A model generated the notes under the pieces. That model saw nothing but the letters and a program-made list of their open reading frames with translations, had not been told where the DNA came from and made no database searches. Both the position numbers and the translations under genes were made by a program. Positions 43,501 through 52,538 of a stretch of 64,000 nucleotides of DNA are shown in pieces. The DNA comes from Candidatus Poribacteria bacterium (lineage in GTDB: Bacteria > Poribacteria > WGA-4E > PCPOR2b). Each line of letters starts with the position of its first letter. Position 1 is the stretch's first letter. Location: the NCBI GenBank assembly GCA_022822785.1, contig JAJEAL010000030.1, forward strand, positions 1 to 64,000, written 5' to 3'.

Positions 43501-45129
43501 TCAACCTTGCACGGTCGCTCTCAGCCACAGGGTGAAGGTTGCACCACCGTAATCGGGTTCAGCGTCCTCAAGGCGAATATCTCCACCGAGATCTGTCATC
43601 ACCTTCTTAACAATCGCCAACCCAAGCCCCATACCGTCCCGCTTGGTGGAAACGTGCGGGGTGAACAACTTTGGTCGGACTTCGGGGGAGATGCCCGGTC
43701 CGGTATCGGTGAATTGCACGAAGACTTTGGATTGGTCGGTTGACGCAAAAGCACGAATTGTCAAATACCCTTTCTTCTCTCCTTCTTCCGACATCGCTTC
43801 AAGGGCATTATTGATAAGGTTGAGAAATGCTCGCTTGAGGTGGTCTGCATCTGCGCTGGCGGGAGGGAGATCAGCGGGGAAGTCGACTTGACAATCGATA
43901 TGCTCGGGGAATTCGTCGAAGAGCATTAATGTCGCATCGAGCGTCTCGCGCAAGTTGACGGGGGAGAGCTCCGGGGCGGGCATCTGGGCGAGCACAGAAA
44001 ACTCATCGAGCAAACGACGCAATCCCTCAACTTCAGTAATGATTGTTTGGGTGCAGCGTTCCAGAAGTTCGGAGAGGTCGTCAGGGTTATTGCGGTAACG
44101 ACGTTGCAGCCGCTGCGCCGACAACTGAATCGGTGTCAGTGGGTTCTTAATTTCATGCGCCAATTTCTGTGCGATATCCTGCCACGCCGCGATTTTTTCG
44201 GCACGCCGTAACTCCTCGGTACGTGCTTTCAAGTCGGAGACCATCCGGTTGAAGGCATCGGCTAAGAGGGCGAACTCATCATCAGTCTGCACTGCTACCT
44301 GATAGTCAAGGTTTCCATTGGAGATCTGCTCTGTGCCAGTGACTAGTGACCGAATCGGCGTGTTAATTCCCTTTGCGAGAATCCTGCTGACAAAAAAGGC
44401 AACGACGACAATCAGTGCTGCCGTAATCAATAGTGCAATAACGGTTGTTCGTATTTCCGTTCGACGGTACGCGGTGCCTTCCGCATCAATATCCGTTTCC
44501 AGACGGTTTAGTTTGTTTTGGACGGCTGACATCTGGGCTCGCATTTGGGCGGGTGTCAATGGCATAGATTTCCCAACTACTATTGCTCCCAAGCGTTTCT
44601 TTCCATCCTCTGAGAAGATTGGCACCCCACATATCAAAAAGCCGTGGTCTGCCAATTCGTCCGAAATGGTTGGGCCATCGGGCAGCGCGTCCAAGGGTCC
44701 TAAAAAAGTGGTGAGTGTTTCGGGCGGGTGATTCGGGTCGGTGCTAAAAACGAGATGGCCGTCCCAGTCATAAACAGCGATGAGATAACCGCCATAATTA
44801 TCTGCAAGTTCTGTTGCCCGTATCTGGATAGCTTCCGAATCAAAAGCATCCAATACGACAACTAAATCCTCATCAACTGCCAAAAGCTCGGCGGTATCCG
44901 TCAACGGTAGGTTTTCATAGAGTTCTAGCGTGTGCGCGAGCTTACCGGCATCTTCGATAATCGCCGCGGAATTCGTAAGCATCAACGCAATCTGATGGTT
45001 CGCCCAACGTTCCACGCTTCGACTAATAAGATGATAGGAGACGAGGAGGAGGATCACCGTGGGTAGCAGCGCCATTCCCACAAAAAGAATCATCAGTTTG
45101 CGTTGAAACTTCAGGCGATTCATGACCAT
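43501..45129 (-). CDS. Sensor histidine kinase, NtrY-like
   Basis: Membrane sensor kinase: TM1 about residues 9-30, an extracytoplasmic sensor domain, TM2 about 225-248, HAMP to about 300, then HisKA with the H-box K-L-A-H-E-I-K-N-P-L-T-P-I-Q-L-S, and HATPase_c with N-box F-L-N-L-I-N-N-A-L-E and D-T-G-P-G-I and G-M-G-L-G-L-A-I-V. The H-E-I-K-N-P-L-T-P-I block is typical of NtrY-type kinases. No response regulator is adjacent, so its partner is elsewhere. The start is uncertain (ATG at 45129, a further ATG 6 nt later, or GTG at 45153); none has a good ribosome site. Confidence 0.9.
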   Translation of the reverse strand: MVMNRLKFQRKLMILFVGMALLPTVILLLVSYHLISRSVERWANHQIALMLTNSAAIIEDAGKLAHTLELYENLPLTDTAELLAVDEDLVVVLDAFDSEAIQIRATELADNYGGYLIAVYDWDGHLVFSTDPNHPPETLTTFLGPLDALPDGPTISDELADHGFLICGVPIFSEDGKKRLGAIVVGKSMPLTPAQMRAQMSAVQNKLNRLETDIDAEGTAYRRTEIRTTVIALLITAALIVVVAFFVSRILAKGINTPIRSLVTGTEQISNGNLDYQVAVQTDDEFALLADAFNRMVSDLKARTEELRRAEKIAAWQDIAQKLAHEIKNPLTPIQLSAQRLQRRYRNNPDDLSELLERCTQTIITEVEGLRRLLDEFSVLAQMPAPELSPVNLRETLDATLMLFDEFPEHIDCQVDFPADLPPASADADHLKRAFLNLINNALEAMSEEGEKKGYLTIRAFASTDQSKVFVQFTDTGPGISPEVRPKLFTPHVSTKRDGMGLGLAIVKKVMTDLGGDIRLEDAEPDYGGATFTLWLRATVQG

Positions 45130-45162
45130 AGGACGTGGGGATAGTTTACACACATCTTGGTA

Positions 45163-46107
45163 TCAGAATTCGTTCTGCAATCGCTGCAAAATGTGCGGTG
45201 GCAGCGCGGGAAGGCCTGCTGTGGCAACGCCATCGTCCACCTGTGCGGTCGTCATCATGCCGGGGACAACTGCGCTGATAGCTGGATGGGCAAGGATAAA
45301 TTTGAGGGCAGCTTGTGGAAGGGTCTCGGTTGCGTCGCCGACAATCTCTTTGACGGTCTCCACCTGTTGCAGGTCGTTATGAAGCTGTTCAGAGCCCCAG
45401 GTTTTTCGATAATCATTATCGGCAAATTTTGTGTCCGGCGTTAGTTGTCCAGACAGCAGTCCCGATGCAAGCGGTTGTCGGATGATGATACCCACACCTT
45501 TGGATTGCGCTGCCGGCAGCACCGTTTCAGCCATAGATTGGTTCAGGATGTTGTAGGTCAGCATCATTGTGGAGATGCCGGTCTCCTCAATTGCTTTCAG
45601 GGCTTGTGCCTCGCTACCGAGGGCCATGCCGTAGAAACGTATCTTCCCCTCAGCTTTGAGTTGCTCCATTGTCTCGAAAGCTTCAGCCCACTGTTCAGGA
45701 GCCGGCGGCGCGTGAAATTGATAGGTGTCTATCGTTTCGCGTCCCAATCGTTGTAAACTCCCTTCCACGGAGGTGCGAATATAGTCACGGGAAGCGCTAT
45801 ACGATGGTCGTTGTTCCCACCCCTGACTGACCCAACCATCGGAGTCTATTTCATAGCCGACCTTCGTGGCGATAACCACTTTATCCTGCATGTTAGCGAA
45901 AGCCTGTCCGAGCAATCGTTCAGAGCGACCGCCGCCATACTGATCAGCAGTATCGTACAGAGTGACCCCCTGTTCATACGCATACTGAAGCAGACGGATT
46001 GCTACTGTTTCGTCTATATCGCCCCATTCTCGTCCACCGAGCTCCCACGTTCCCATGCCGATTTCAGAAACGATCAAGCCTGTCGTTCCCAACTCACGAT
46101 ATTGCAT
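45163..46107 (-). CDS. Aldo/keto reductase
   Basis: NAD(P)H-dependent oxidoreductase with the family tetrad D52 (Y-D-T-A-D-Q-Y), Y57, K82 (A-T-K-V-G-Y) and H132 (Y-Q-F-H-A). The first block G-M-G-T-W-E-L-G-G and the length of 314 aa are normal. The ATG at 46107 has GGAGA 8 nt upstream; an earlier frame start is unsupported. It follows dapA on the same strand after a hairpin and precedes the sensor kinase. Substrate unknown, probably a sugar or small aldehyde. Confidence 0.92.
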   Translation of the reverse strand: MQYRELGTTGLIVSEIGMGTWELGGREWGDIDETVAIRLLQYAYEQGVTLYDTADQYGGGRSERLLGQAFANMQDKVVIATKVGYEIDSDGWVSQGWEQRPSYSASRDYIRTSVEGSLQRLGRETIDTYQFHAPPAPEQWAEAFETMEQLKAEGKIRFYGMALGSEAQALKAIEETGISTMMLTYNILNQSMAETVLPAAQSKGVGIIIRQPLASGLLSGQLTPDTKFADNDYRKTWGSEQLHNDLQQVETVKEIVGDATETLPQAALKFILAHPAISAVVPGMMTTAQVDDGVATAGLPALPPHILQRLQNEF

Positions 46108-46135
46108 TGCTGCTTCTCCGATTGACAATTCGTCA

Positions 46136-46179
46136 GATAGCCTGTCAATCTGTTCCCTAACGTTGACCGACAGGCTATC
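46136..46179 (-). terminator. Hairpin between dapA and the aldo/keto reductase gene
   Basis: GATAGCCTGTC (46136-46146) and GACAGGCTATC (46169-46179) pair perfectly around a 22-nt loop, just downstream of the dapA stop. No T-run follows on the minus strand, so it may be a pause, processing or attenuator-like element rather than a full intrinsic terminator. Confidence 0.5.
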
Positions 46180-46205
46180 GATATTAAGTCAAAGCTAACC
46201 CATTA

Positions 46206-47084
46206 CTAGTCAATCAAACCCGCATCTTTCAACGTTTGACGCAGCGTCTCTTGATTGGCAGGAGTAAGTGGTGCAAGCGGGAGCCGCAGCTTGCCGTTGA
46301 GTTTCCCCATCAGCATGAGAGCTGTTTTCGCGGGGATGGGATTGGTCTCAATAAAGAGGTCTACCGCTAACTGCATAGTTTTATAGTGGAGTTTTCGAGC
46401 GAGCTCAATATTGCCCGCTTTGAAGGCGTTGCACGTTTCAGCAATATCGGCGGGGACCACATTCGCAACGACCGAGATTACCCCCTTTCCACCGACAGAA
46501 AGGATTGGCAGGGTATTGATGTCATCGCCTGAAAGTACGACGAAATCGTCGGGACACATTGATACCAATTCGCTGGAACGTTTAAGCTCACCGGTTGCCT
46601 CTTTCAGTCCCACGATATTCGGATGCTCAGCGAGTTCAGCGACAGTGTCTGAAAGAATGTCTGTCCCACAACGGCCAGGAACGTTGTAGATAATAATCGG
46701 GATGTCAACACTATCGGCGATTTTCATGTAATGCGCGTACAATCCCTGTTGGTTCGGCTTGTTATAGTACGGCGTTACAATAAGCGCAGCGTCAGCACCG
46801 GCGGCGGCAGCGTGCTCCGTTGCGCGTAACGTCCGTGCTGTCGAATTAGAGCCGGTCCCCGCAATGATTGGCACCCGACCATTTACTGTCTCAACGGTGA
46901 GTTCTATCACCCGGTCATGCTCATCCTCTGAAAGGCTGGGAGACTCACCAGTAGTACCACACGGAACGATGCCGTGGGTGCCCCCATCGATCTGAAATTC
47001 GATTAGCTCTTTGAGTTTGGCTTCATCAAGGGATTCGTCATCTTTGAATGGTGTCACGAGCGCGACAAAGGATCCTTCAAACAT
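46206..47084 (-). CDS. dapA: 4-hydroxy-tetrahydrodipicolinate synthase-like aldolase
   Basis: Class I aldolase that condenses pyruvate with aspartate semialdehyde in lysine and diaminopimelate synthesis. The catalytic residues T44-T45 (in G-T-T-G-E-S), Y133 (Y-N-V-P-G-R-C-G) and the Schiff-base K161 (V-G-L-K-E-A-T-G) are all present. Length 292 aa is standard. AAGGAG precedes the ATG. Genes of this family also include N-acetylneuraminate lyase and other pyruvate aldolases, but the Y-N-V-P-G-R block favours dapA. Followed by an aldo/keto reductase on the same strand. The 283-bp gap upstream (47085-47367) shows no feature. Confidence 0.9.
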   Translation of the reverse strand: MFEGSFVALVTPFKDDESLDEAKLKELIEFQIDGGTHGIVPCGTTGESPSLSEDEHDRVIELTVETVNGRVPIIAGTGSNSTARTLRATEHAAAAGADAALIVTPYYNKPNQQGLYAHYMKIADSVDIPIIIYNVPGRCGTDILSDTVAELAEHPNIVGLKEATGELKRSSELVSMCPDDFVVLSGDDINTLPILSVGGKGVISVVANVVPADIAETCNAFKAGNIELARKLHYKTMQLAVDLFIETNPIPAKTALMLMGKLNGKLRLPLAPLTPANQETLRQTLKDAGLID

Positions 47085-47367
47085 TTTTTTCTCCTTATAG
47101 TCAGGATGGTGTTTTGGCGAGTGAATTTTACTAACCTCTCGGTTTTTTCAGTATTGACTCTCAAGCAACTCGGGGTTCAAATTGGGGTTATTTTAACCCA
47201 TCTTAGTTAGCGTGTCAATCCTAATGTTAGTTTGATTCCTAACCTTCCCGCCCTAGAAAAACAGCGTGTAAGAAGAAATCGTCTAGGCATTACGTACTGT
47301 GCATTACCGCGTTAGTCGTAATCTACATTATTGTGTTTGGCTTTTGAGGGCACGTCTATCTATTGTC

Positions 47368-49035
47368 TTATTCTTGCTCCATATATTGTCCATCCAGATA
47401 CCCAATCCCTCCAAGTTCTGTTGGAACGTGAATAAAGGTAACTGTATCCGCAGCTAACCCCCGCTCAATCGCCGGTCTAAGCTGGTCGGGATGCTCAATA
47501 TATACCCCGCGCCCACCAAGTGCTTCAGCAACGCGGTCAAAACGGATTTCGCCGAACACTGTTCCCATGCGACGCTCCGGCGAACGAGAATCCGCTTCTA
47601 TGCCCCATGCACTATCGTGTGCAACAACGGCAACGTAAGGCGTATTGAACCGCAACGCCGTTTCGATTTCCGTAATCGTAAAGCCTGCCGAACCATCTCC
47701 ACTCAAGAGCAGCACCGGCTTTTCCGGTCGCGCCAACTTCGCAGCAACCGCCCCCGGTACTCCCCAGCCGACAATTCCACTTGTGCCACAGGTGAACCAG
47801 TGCGCGGGGTGACGGTTCCAGAGGGTCATGTGCGCCCAGCGTCCGATGTTTCCGCCATCGAGCAGAAAGGTCACGTCCTGATCCAGAAACGGTTGAATCT
47901 CCCGACAAATTCGTATTGAAGCAAGTGGGGTTACATCCTCACGTCCGCGTGTCGCCCACTTTGCTAATAGCGTTTCGCGGCTGTGACACACCTTTGCGAG
48001 CCACGCTTGATGGTTCCACTGACGACTTTTTCCTGCATCGTTCATCTTCTCAAGGACGGATCGCGGATCGCCGACAATCCCAATCTCCGGCTCAATCGTC
48101 TTTGACAACTCATTCGAGTCCACATCAACACGGATAAAACGGGTCGACTCAGAAAAGACAGGCGGACGACCATATCCCAACCGATAATCGACCTCCGTGC
48201 CCAACACCAGCGCAAGATCAACCTCCGCAAGGCTAGCGAATGCGCCGTTGGTTTCGCCGCCGAAGGTTGTACCAACATACGCATCCAACGGCTTTTCAAT
48301 ACACCCCCGCGACCACATATTTGAGAAAATTGGAATGTGCGTTAAATTAGCGAATTGGGCAAGAGCATCACCGGCATCAGCGTAAAACGCCCCATTGCCG
48401 ACAATAATGACGGGTTTCTCTGCGTTATGTAACTGTTCGACTGTATCGCAAATCAAATCTGAATCGCCGGCAGCTTGTGGGTTGACATGGCTGATAGTGG
48501 GTGGGGCGCCCTGCAAGCGAGCGGCGGCTGAATCCGGCATTTGTGCGCTAAAGACATTACTCGGTATAGTCAGGTGCACCGGCCCCGGACGTCCAGCGAA
48601 TGATGCCCCTAAAGCATTGGTAAATTCATGCTCCAAGACATCAACACAATCGACGAACCGCGCATATTTACAAATGGGTGCTACCATACCGACCTGATCC
48701 AACTCTTGGAAATGTCCCATACCGCGGGTGTCCGTGGTAGCGCAGCCGCTAATCAGCAGCATGGGTCCACCGTCCCAGAAGGCGTTGGCAACTCCGGTGA
48801 GTGCATTCGTATGTCCTGGTCCGGCGCTTACCGCGACCACCCCAAGCCGTTTGGTCATCCGTCCCCACGTATCCGCCATATACGCGGCGGATTGCTCGTT
48901 CCGCACGTCAATCACCGGCATCTGTAAATCCACACATGCGTCGAGAAACGGTTTGAGTCCGTTGCCACAAAGCGCGAAAACATATTCCACACCGCGCCGT
49001 TGAAGCGTTTCAACCAACCAATATGCACCGTTCAT
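47368..49035 (-). CDS. Thiamine-diphosphate-dependent enzyme, acetolactate-synthase-like
   Basis: Three-domain ThDP fold: the N-terminal PYR domain has the conserved Glu (E47 in R-N-E-Q-S-A-A-Y), the central domain contains the FAD-binding-type region, and the C-terminal PP domain has G-D-G-S-A-G-F followed by about 25 residues to A-H-D-S-A-W-G. The usual metal-binding Asn is replaced by an H-D pair, as in some benzoylformate-, oxalyl- or acetolactate-like branches. Length 555 aa is normal. The ATG at 49035 has AGGAGG 7 nt upstream. The ribokinase-like gene lies just upstream on the same strand, suggesting sugar-derived ketoacid chemistry. Confidence 0.88.
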   Translation of the reverse strand: MNGAYWLVETLQRRGVEYVFALCGNGLKPFLDACVDLQMPVIDVRNEQSAAYMADTWGRMTKRLGVVAVSAGPGHTNALTGVANAFWDGGPMLLISGCATTDTRGMGHFQELDQVGMVAPICKYARFVDCVDVLEHEFTNALGASFAGRPGPVHLTIPSNVFSAQMPDSAAARLQGAPPTISHVNPQAAGDSDLICDTVEQLHNAEKPVIIVGNGAFYADAGDALAQFANLTHIPIFSNMWSRGCIEKPLDAYVGTTFGGETNGAFASLAEVDLALVLGTEVDYRLGYGRPPVFSESTRFIRVDVDSNELSKTIEPEIGIVGDPRSVLEKMNDAGKSRQWNHQAWLAKVCHSRETLLAKWATRGREDVTPLASIRICREIQPFLDQDVTFLLDGGNIGRWAHMTLWNRHPAHWFTCGTSGIVGWGVPGAVAAKLARPEKPVLLLSGDGSAGFTITEIETALRFNTPYVAVVAHDSAWGIEADSRSPERRMGTVFGEIRFDRVAEALGGRGVYIEHPDQLRPAIERGLAADTVTFIHVPTELGGIGYLDGQYMEQE

Positions 49036-49095
49036 ATAACCCCTCCTGATAATCCTTCCAGAAAAGTTAGAGTTCAAGAATTTCAACGCTGCGTT

Positions 49096-50028
49096 TCATT
49101 GTGCCGCCCCACGAAACGCTTCCACCTGTGCCGCAGTTGGCATAGATGGAGCTGCACCCAGCATAGTTACGGCTAGGGCAGCGGCGGCGTTGGCAAAAGC
49201 CACCGCATCCACAAGATTTTCACCCCGTCCTATCCCTGTTGCTAGTGCACCGCAGAAGGCATCCCCCGCTGCGGTCGTATCCACCACCGCGACAGCATAA
49301 GCTGGAACCAGTTGCGTCAGATCGGAGGTCAACAGTAGTGCTCCTCGCTCGCCAAGTGTCAAAATTACGGCAGAAAGTCCCCTGTCTAACAGCACTTTGG
49401 CGGCGCATTCTGCGTCCGTCGTAGTGGAAACCCTGATACGTGACAGCGATTCAGTCTCCACTTCGTTGGGAGTGAGAAGGTCTACCTGCGCCAAAAAGTC
49501 CGTCGGCAATTCCTGTGCCGGAGCGGGGTTGAGCACCACCGTTGCGCCATTGGCTTTCGCAATCTCTGCGGCACGTTGGGAAGCGGCAATCGGCACTTCT
49601 AACTGCAAAAGGAGTACATCCGCATCAGCAATAGACTCTGAAGCACGTTCTATATCCTCAACGCTCAGACGCATATTCGCCTGCGGGACTAGCACAATAC
49701 TATTATCGCCGTCAGCGTCAATCCATATCGACGCAACCCCTGTTCCAGCCTCCGTGTCTTGGATGACATAATCCGTGCAAATCCTCTCCTCCGTGTGGGC
49801 AGCCATTAACGTATCTCCAAAAAGATCCGTTCCGAGCCTGCCTATCATCGTCACATCCGCTCCTAAACGTGCAGCAGCTATCGCTTGATTGCTACCCTTT
49901 CCCCCAATGAACATGCCAAACGCTTCCCCCATAAGCGTCTCGCCTGTTTGTGGACGGCGTCCCGCTTTAACCACCAAGTCCATGTTAAAACTTCCGACAA
50001 CCACAACTTTTGGATTCCGTTTGTTCAT
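49096..50028 (-). CDS. Ribokinase-like PfkB family sugar kinase
   Basis: PfkB signatures are clear: V-V-V-G-S-F-N-M-D at the N-terminus, G-G-K-G-S-N-Q-A-I-A-A-A-R-L-G (the PfkB signature 1 region), and the C-terminal D-T-T-A-A-G-D-A-F-C-G-A-L-A with the catalytic Asp. The combination and the 310-aa length match ribokinase best. It phosphorylates a furanose sugar, probably ribose, at the 5-hydroxyl. No ribose transporter is adjacent. It ends 61 nt before the ThDP enzyme on the same strand. AGAGGG precedes the ATG. Confidence 0.9.
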   Translation of the reverse strand: MNKRNPKVVVVGSFNMDLVVKAGRRPQTGETLMGEAFGMFIGGKGSNQAIAAARLGADVTMIGRLGTDLFGDTLMAAHTEERICTDYVIQDTEAGTGVASIWIDADGDNSIVLVPQANMRLSVEDIERASESIADADVLLLQLEVPIAASQRAAEIAKANGATVVLNPAPAQELPTDFLAQVDLLTPNEVETESLSRIRVSTTTDAECAAKVLLDRGLSAVILTLGERGALLLTSDLTQLVPAYAVAVVDTTAAGDAFCGALATGIGRGENLVDAVAFANAAAALAVTMLGAAPSMPTAAQVEAFRGAAQ

Positions 50029-50258
50029 CCCTGCCCTCTTCCATCAACGGCGTGCCTAAACCTATGCAACAATCAAACTGGGTAGATTATAGTCTGACCG
50101 ATTCCGTTTGTCAATAGCGTTAGTCGGTTTCCGCTAACCCCTGTAAGCCCAATACCTCTGATATGCACAGCAAAAAAAACGCTTGTCGCACACGCCTGAT
50201 TGTGATAGAATGAAATCACAGTTGAGCGTTATAGATCTGGAACTTGGAGGCAATTATA

Positions 50259-51629
50259 ATGAATCTCATCGTTATTGTACTGGATAGTTTCCGTCAAGAC
50301 CACGTCAGTGCTTATCACAAAGGCACTCCCCCATTTGAAGGCATCACACCGTGTCAAACCCCTAACATCGATCAGTTTGCGGAGGAGTGCATTGTTTTCG
50401 AGAACGCTTATCCCGAAGCTCTACCCACAATCCCAATCCGCACCCAACTGATGACAGGACAGCGGACGCTCCCGTATCGTCCTTGGCAGCCGTTGACCCC
50501 GGAAGATATAGCAATCGCACAAATCTTAAGCCAAGAGGGGTACGTTTCTGGACTCATCTCGGATACCTATCACTACCGTGCGCCGAGAATGAATTTTCAC
50601 CGCGATTTTCATTCCTACCGTTGGATCCGCGGACAGGAGTACGATCCCTATGTATCTGCCCCACTAAAACGGAATCTCAATGACTATGTCAACGAGAATT
50701 TCCCCCAGCAGTGGTGTAATCGTATCACTCAGTTTCTGGCAAACACCGACCAATTCGCAGGTCCAGAAGATTGGTTTGCCCATAAGGTGGTGGATGAAGG
50801 GGTTGAGTGGCTTGAGAGTAATCGTCCACATGAGAAGCTTTTCCTCTGGATCGATTCCTTTGACCCCCACGAACCGTGGGATCCGCCGGATCCGTGGGAT
50901 ACCTATACCGATCTGAATTATAGTGGGCCCCGTATCGTTATGCCGATGGGGGGTATGGCAAGCGATTGGGCGAGCGATGCAGAGATTAAGCATATCCAAG
51001 GGCTTTACGCTGGCGAGGCAGCTTTTGTGGATCACTGTCTTGGCAGACTTTTTGGCCAGTTGAAACAGCTTGGATTTTACGACGATTCGTTAATTTTCCT
51101 GCTCGCAGACCACGGGCATCCCCTCGGAGATCATGGAAAGTTCCTCAAAGGTGCAGACCGGATGTACAACGAGCTCCTCAAAATCCCCTTTATGGTGCGT
51201 CTACCGAAAGGCGAGGGTGCACGCCGAACCGATGCAATTGTACAGTTTCAAGATTTCCTTCCCACAGTGCTCGAAGTACTCGGATTTGGGAATAACATCT
51301 CGTCGATGCACGGGGATAGTTTCCTTAGTGTCCTTAAAGGAGACAGTGACTCGCACCGTGATACTATTATCACGGGATACCATGAGGGGGCGGATCGGTG
51401 TGTGCGGGATGCGACATGGAGCTACATCCAGCGCCCCGAAGGCGAGCCCGATGAGCTCTACAATCTCATTGAAGACCCACGTGAGCGGAACAATCTTATC
51501 GATCAGCAATCGAATGAGGCTCTCCGTCTAGCATCACAGTTTGGGAACTACTTCTGGCGGCACGGCAGTGCAACTGCAGTCAAAGGGATCCAAGGCAAGT
51601 ACGAATTGGCTTCCGGGCGAGTAGAATAG
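50259..51629 (+). CDS. Sulfatase-fold hydrolase with Thr in place of the formylglycine Cys/Ser
   Basis: Alkaline-phosphatase-superfamily fold: metal ligand D9 in V-L-D-S-F-R-Q-D-H, later F-L-L-A-D-H-G-H-P-L-G-D-H-G. The active-site strip that reads C/S-x-P-x-R in sulfatases reads T57-I-P59-I-R61, followed by the normal M-T-G. Formylglycine is made only from Cys or Ser, so this is unlikely to be a classical sulfatase; Thr nucleophiles occur in phosphodiesterase and phosphatase members. Length 456 aa. The ATG at 50259 has GGAGG 8 nt upstream. No signal peptide, so cytoplasmic. It precedes the MetH-activation gene by 7 nt. Confidence 0.87.
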   Translation: MNLIVIVLDSFRQDHVSAYHKGTPPFEGITPCQTPNIDQFAEECIVFENAYPEALPTIPIRTQLMTGQRTLPYRPWQPLTPEDIAIAQILSQEGYVSGLISDTYHYRAPRMNFHRDFHSYRWIRGQEYDPYVSAPLKRNLNDYVNENFPQQWCNRITQFLANTDQFAGPEDWFAHKVVDEGVEWLESNRPHEKLFLWIDSFDPHEPWDPPDPWDTYTDLNYSGPRIVMPMGGMASDWASDAEIKHIQGLYAGEAAFVDHCLGRLFGQLKQLGFYDDSLIFLLADHGHPLGDHGKFLKGADRMYNELLKIPFMVRLPKGEGARRTDAIVQFQDFLPTVLEVLGFGNNISSMHGDSFLSVLKGDSDSHRDTIITGYHEGADRCVRDATWSYIQRPEGEPDELYNLIEDPRERNNLIDQQSNEALRLASQFGNYFWRHGSATAVKGIQGKYELASGRVE

Positions 51630-51636
51630 AAAACGG

Positions 51637-52503
51637 TTGTTAATTCCGATAAACAAAGACAGGATTCACACCTTGCGGTTCACCTCTCACTTCCCCATAC
51701 CAACGCCACCATTCTACGGGGCAAGGGTCGTCACTGACATCTCGTTAGATCAGGTCTACAACTATATCAACCCTGTGGTCCTGTTCCGTGTCCAATGGCG
51801 CTATCGCCGTCAGCAAGGCATGTCACAACATGAATATGACCGTTTTATCGAACGGGAAGTTGTGCCGATATATCAGCATTACAAGCAGCGCTGCATGGAT
51901 AACGGTTGGTTACGCCCATTGGTAGTGTACGGCTACTTCCATGCACGGTCAGATGGCGACGACCTCATTATCTACCATGCTGACGCCCAGACCGAATGGG
52001 TCCGTTTCACCTTTCCTCGTCAGACGCATACCGAAGAGCAACGCTGCATCACCGATTATTTTGCCAGCGTTGATTCTATTCAGATGGATGTTGTGGGGTT
52101 TCAGCTTGTCACCGTTGGCTCCACAATTACGGAGGTGATGCAGCAGGCGATGACTGAGGGCAACGAAAGGCAATATCTGCATCTACAGGGGATGGCTATC
52201 GAAACGACTGAAGCCCTAGAGGAGTATGCCCACAGACAGATTCGCCTCGAACTTGACATCGCTGCAGAAGATAGCCCTTATGTTCTTGACCTTTTTCACG
52301 GGAGCTATCAAGGAGCACGTTTTCGTTTCGGGGATGCCGCCTGTCCGGACTTAGCAGCACTTAACAAACTATGGCGCCTGCTTGAGCCGGGACGGATTGG
52401 TGTCGAACTTTCGGGGGATTTTCAACTAACACCTGAGAATTCAGTCGCTGCGATTATTCTGCATCACCCGGAGGCGAGAATTTTCAACGTAAAGCCATCT
52501 TGA
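51637..52503 (+). CDS. Stand-alone MetH (B12-dependent methionine synthase) activation domain
   Basis: The whole protein matches the AdoMet-binding activation domain of MetH: I-P-T-P-P-F-Y-G-A-R-V, I-S-L-D-Q-V-Y-N-Y-I-N, Y-G-Y-F-H-A-R-S-D-G-D-D-L, D-V-V-G-F-Q-L-V-T-V-G, E-T-T-E-A-L-E-E-Y, and near the end R228-F-R-F-G232-D-A-A-C236-P-D238. In canonical proteins this last block is R-x-x-x-G-Y-x-A-C-P-D, so Tyr is Asp here. This domain re-methylates inactive cob(II)alamin using AdoMet. No catalytic MetH domains are attached. The start is a TTG (51637) or a TTG 36 nt later with AGGA. It sits between a sulfatase-fold gene and a DUF58 gene. Confidence 0.9.
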   Translation: MLIPINKDRIHTLRFTSHFPIPTPPFYGARVVTDISLDQVYNYINPVVLFRVQWRYRRQQGMSQHEYDRFIEREVVPIYQHYKQRCMDNGWLRPLVVYGYFHARSDGDDLIIYHADAQTEWVRFTFPRQTHTEEQRCITDYFASVDSIQMDVVGFQLVTVGSTITEVMQQAMTEGNERQYLHLQGMAIETTEALEEYAHRQIRLELDIAAEDSPYVLDLFHGSYQGARFRFGDAACPDLAALNKLWRLLEPGRIGVELSGDFQLTPENSVAAIILHHPEARIFNVKPS

Positions 52504-52538
52504 GCCTCAAACTTGTCCCTAAAGGAACGAAAAAAACC

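Noticed and set aside
47085-47367. Gap between dapA and the ThDP enzyme as a possible riboswitch (lysine or TPP)
   Set aside because: No conserved lysine or THI-box core elements were visible on either strand.
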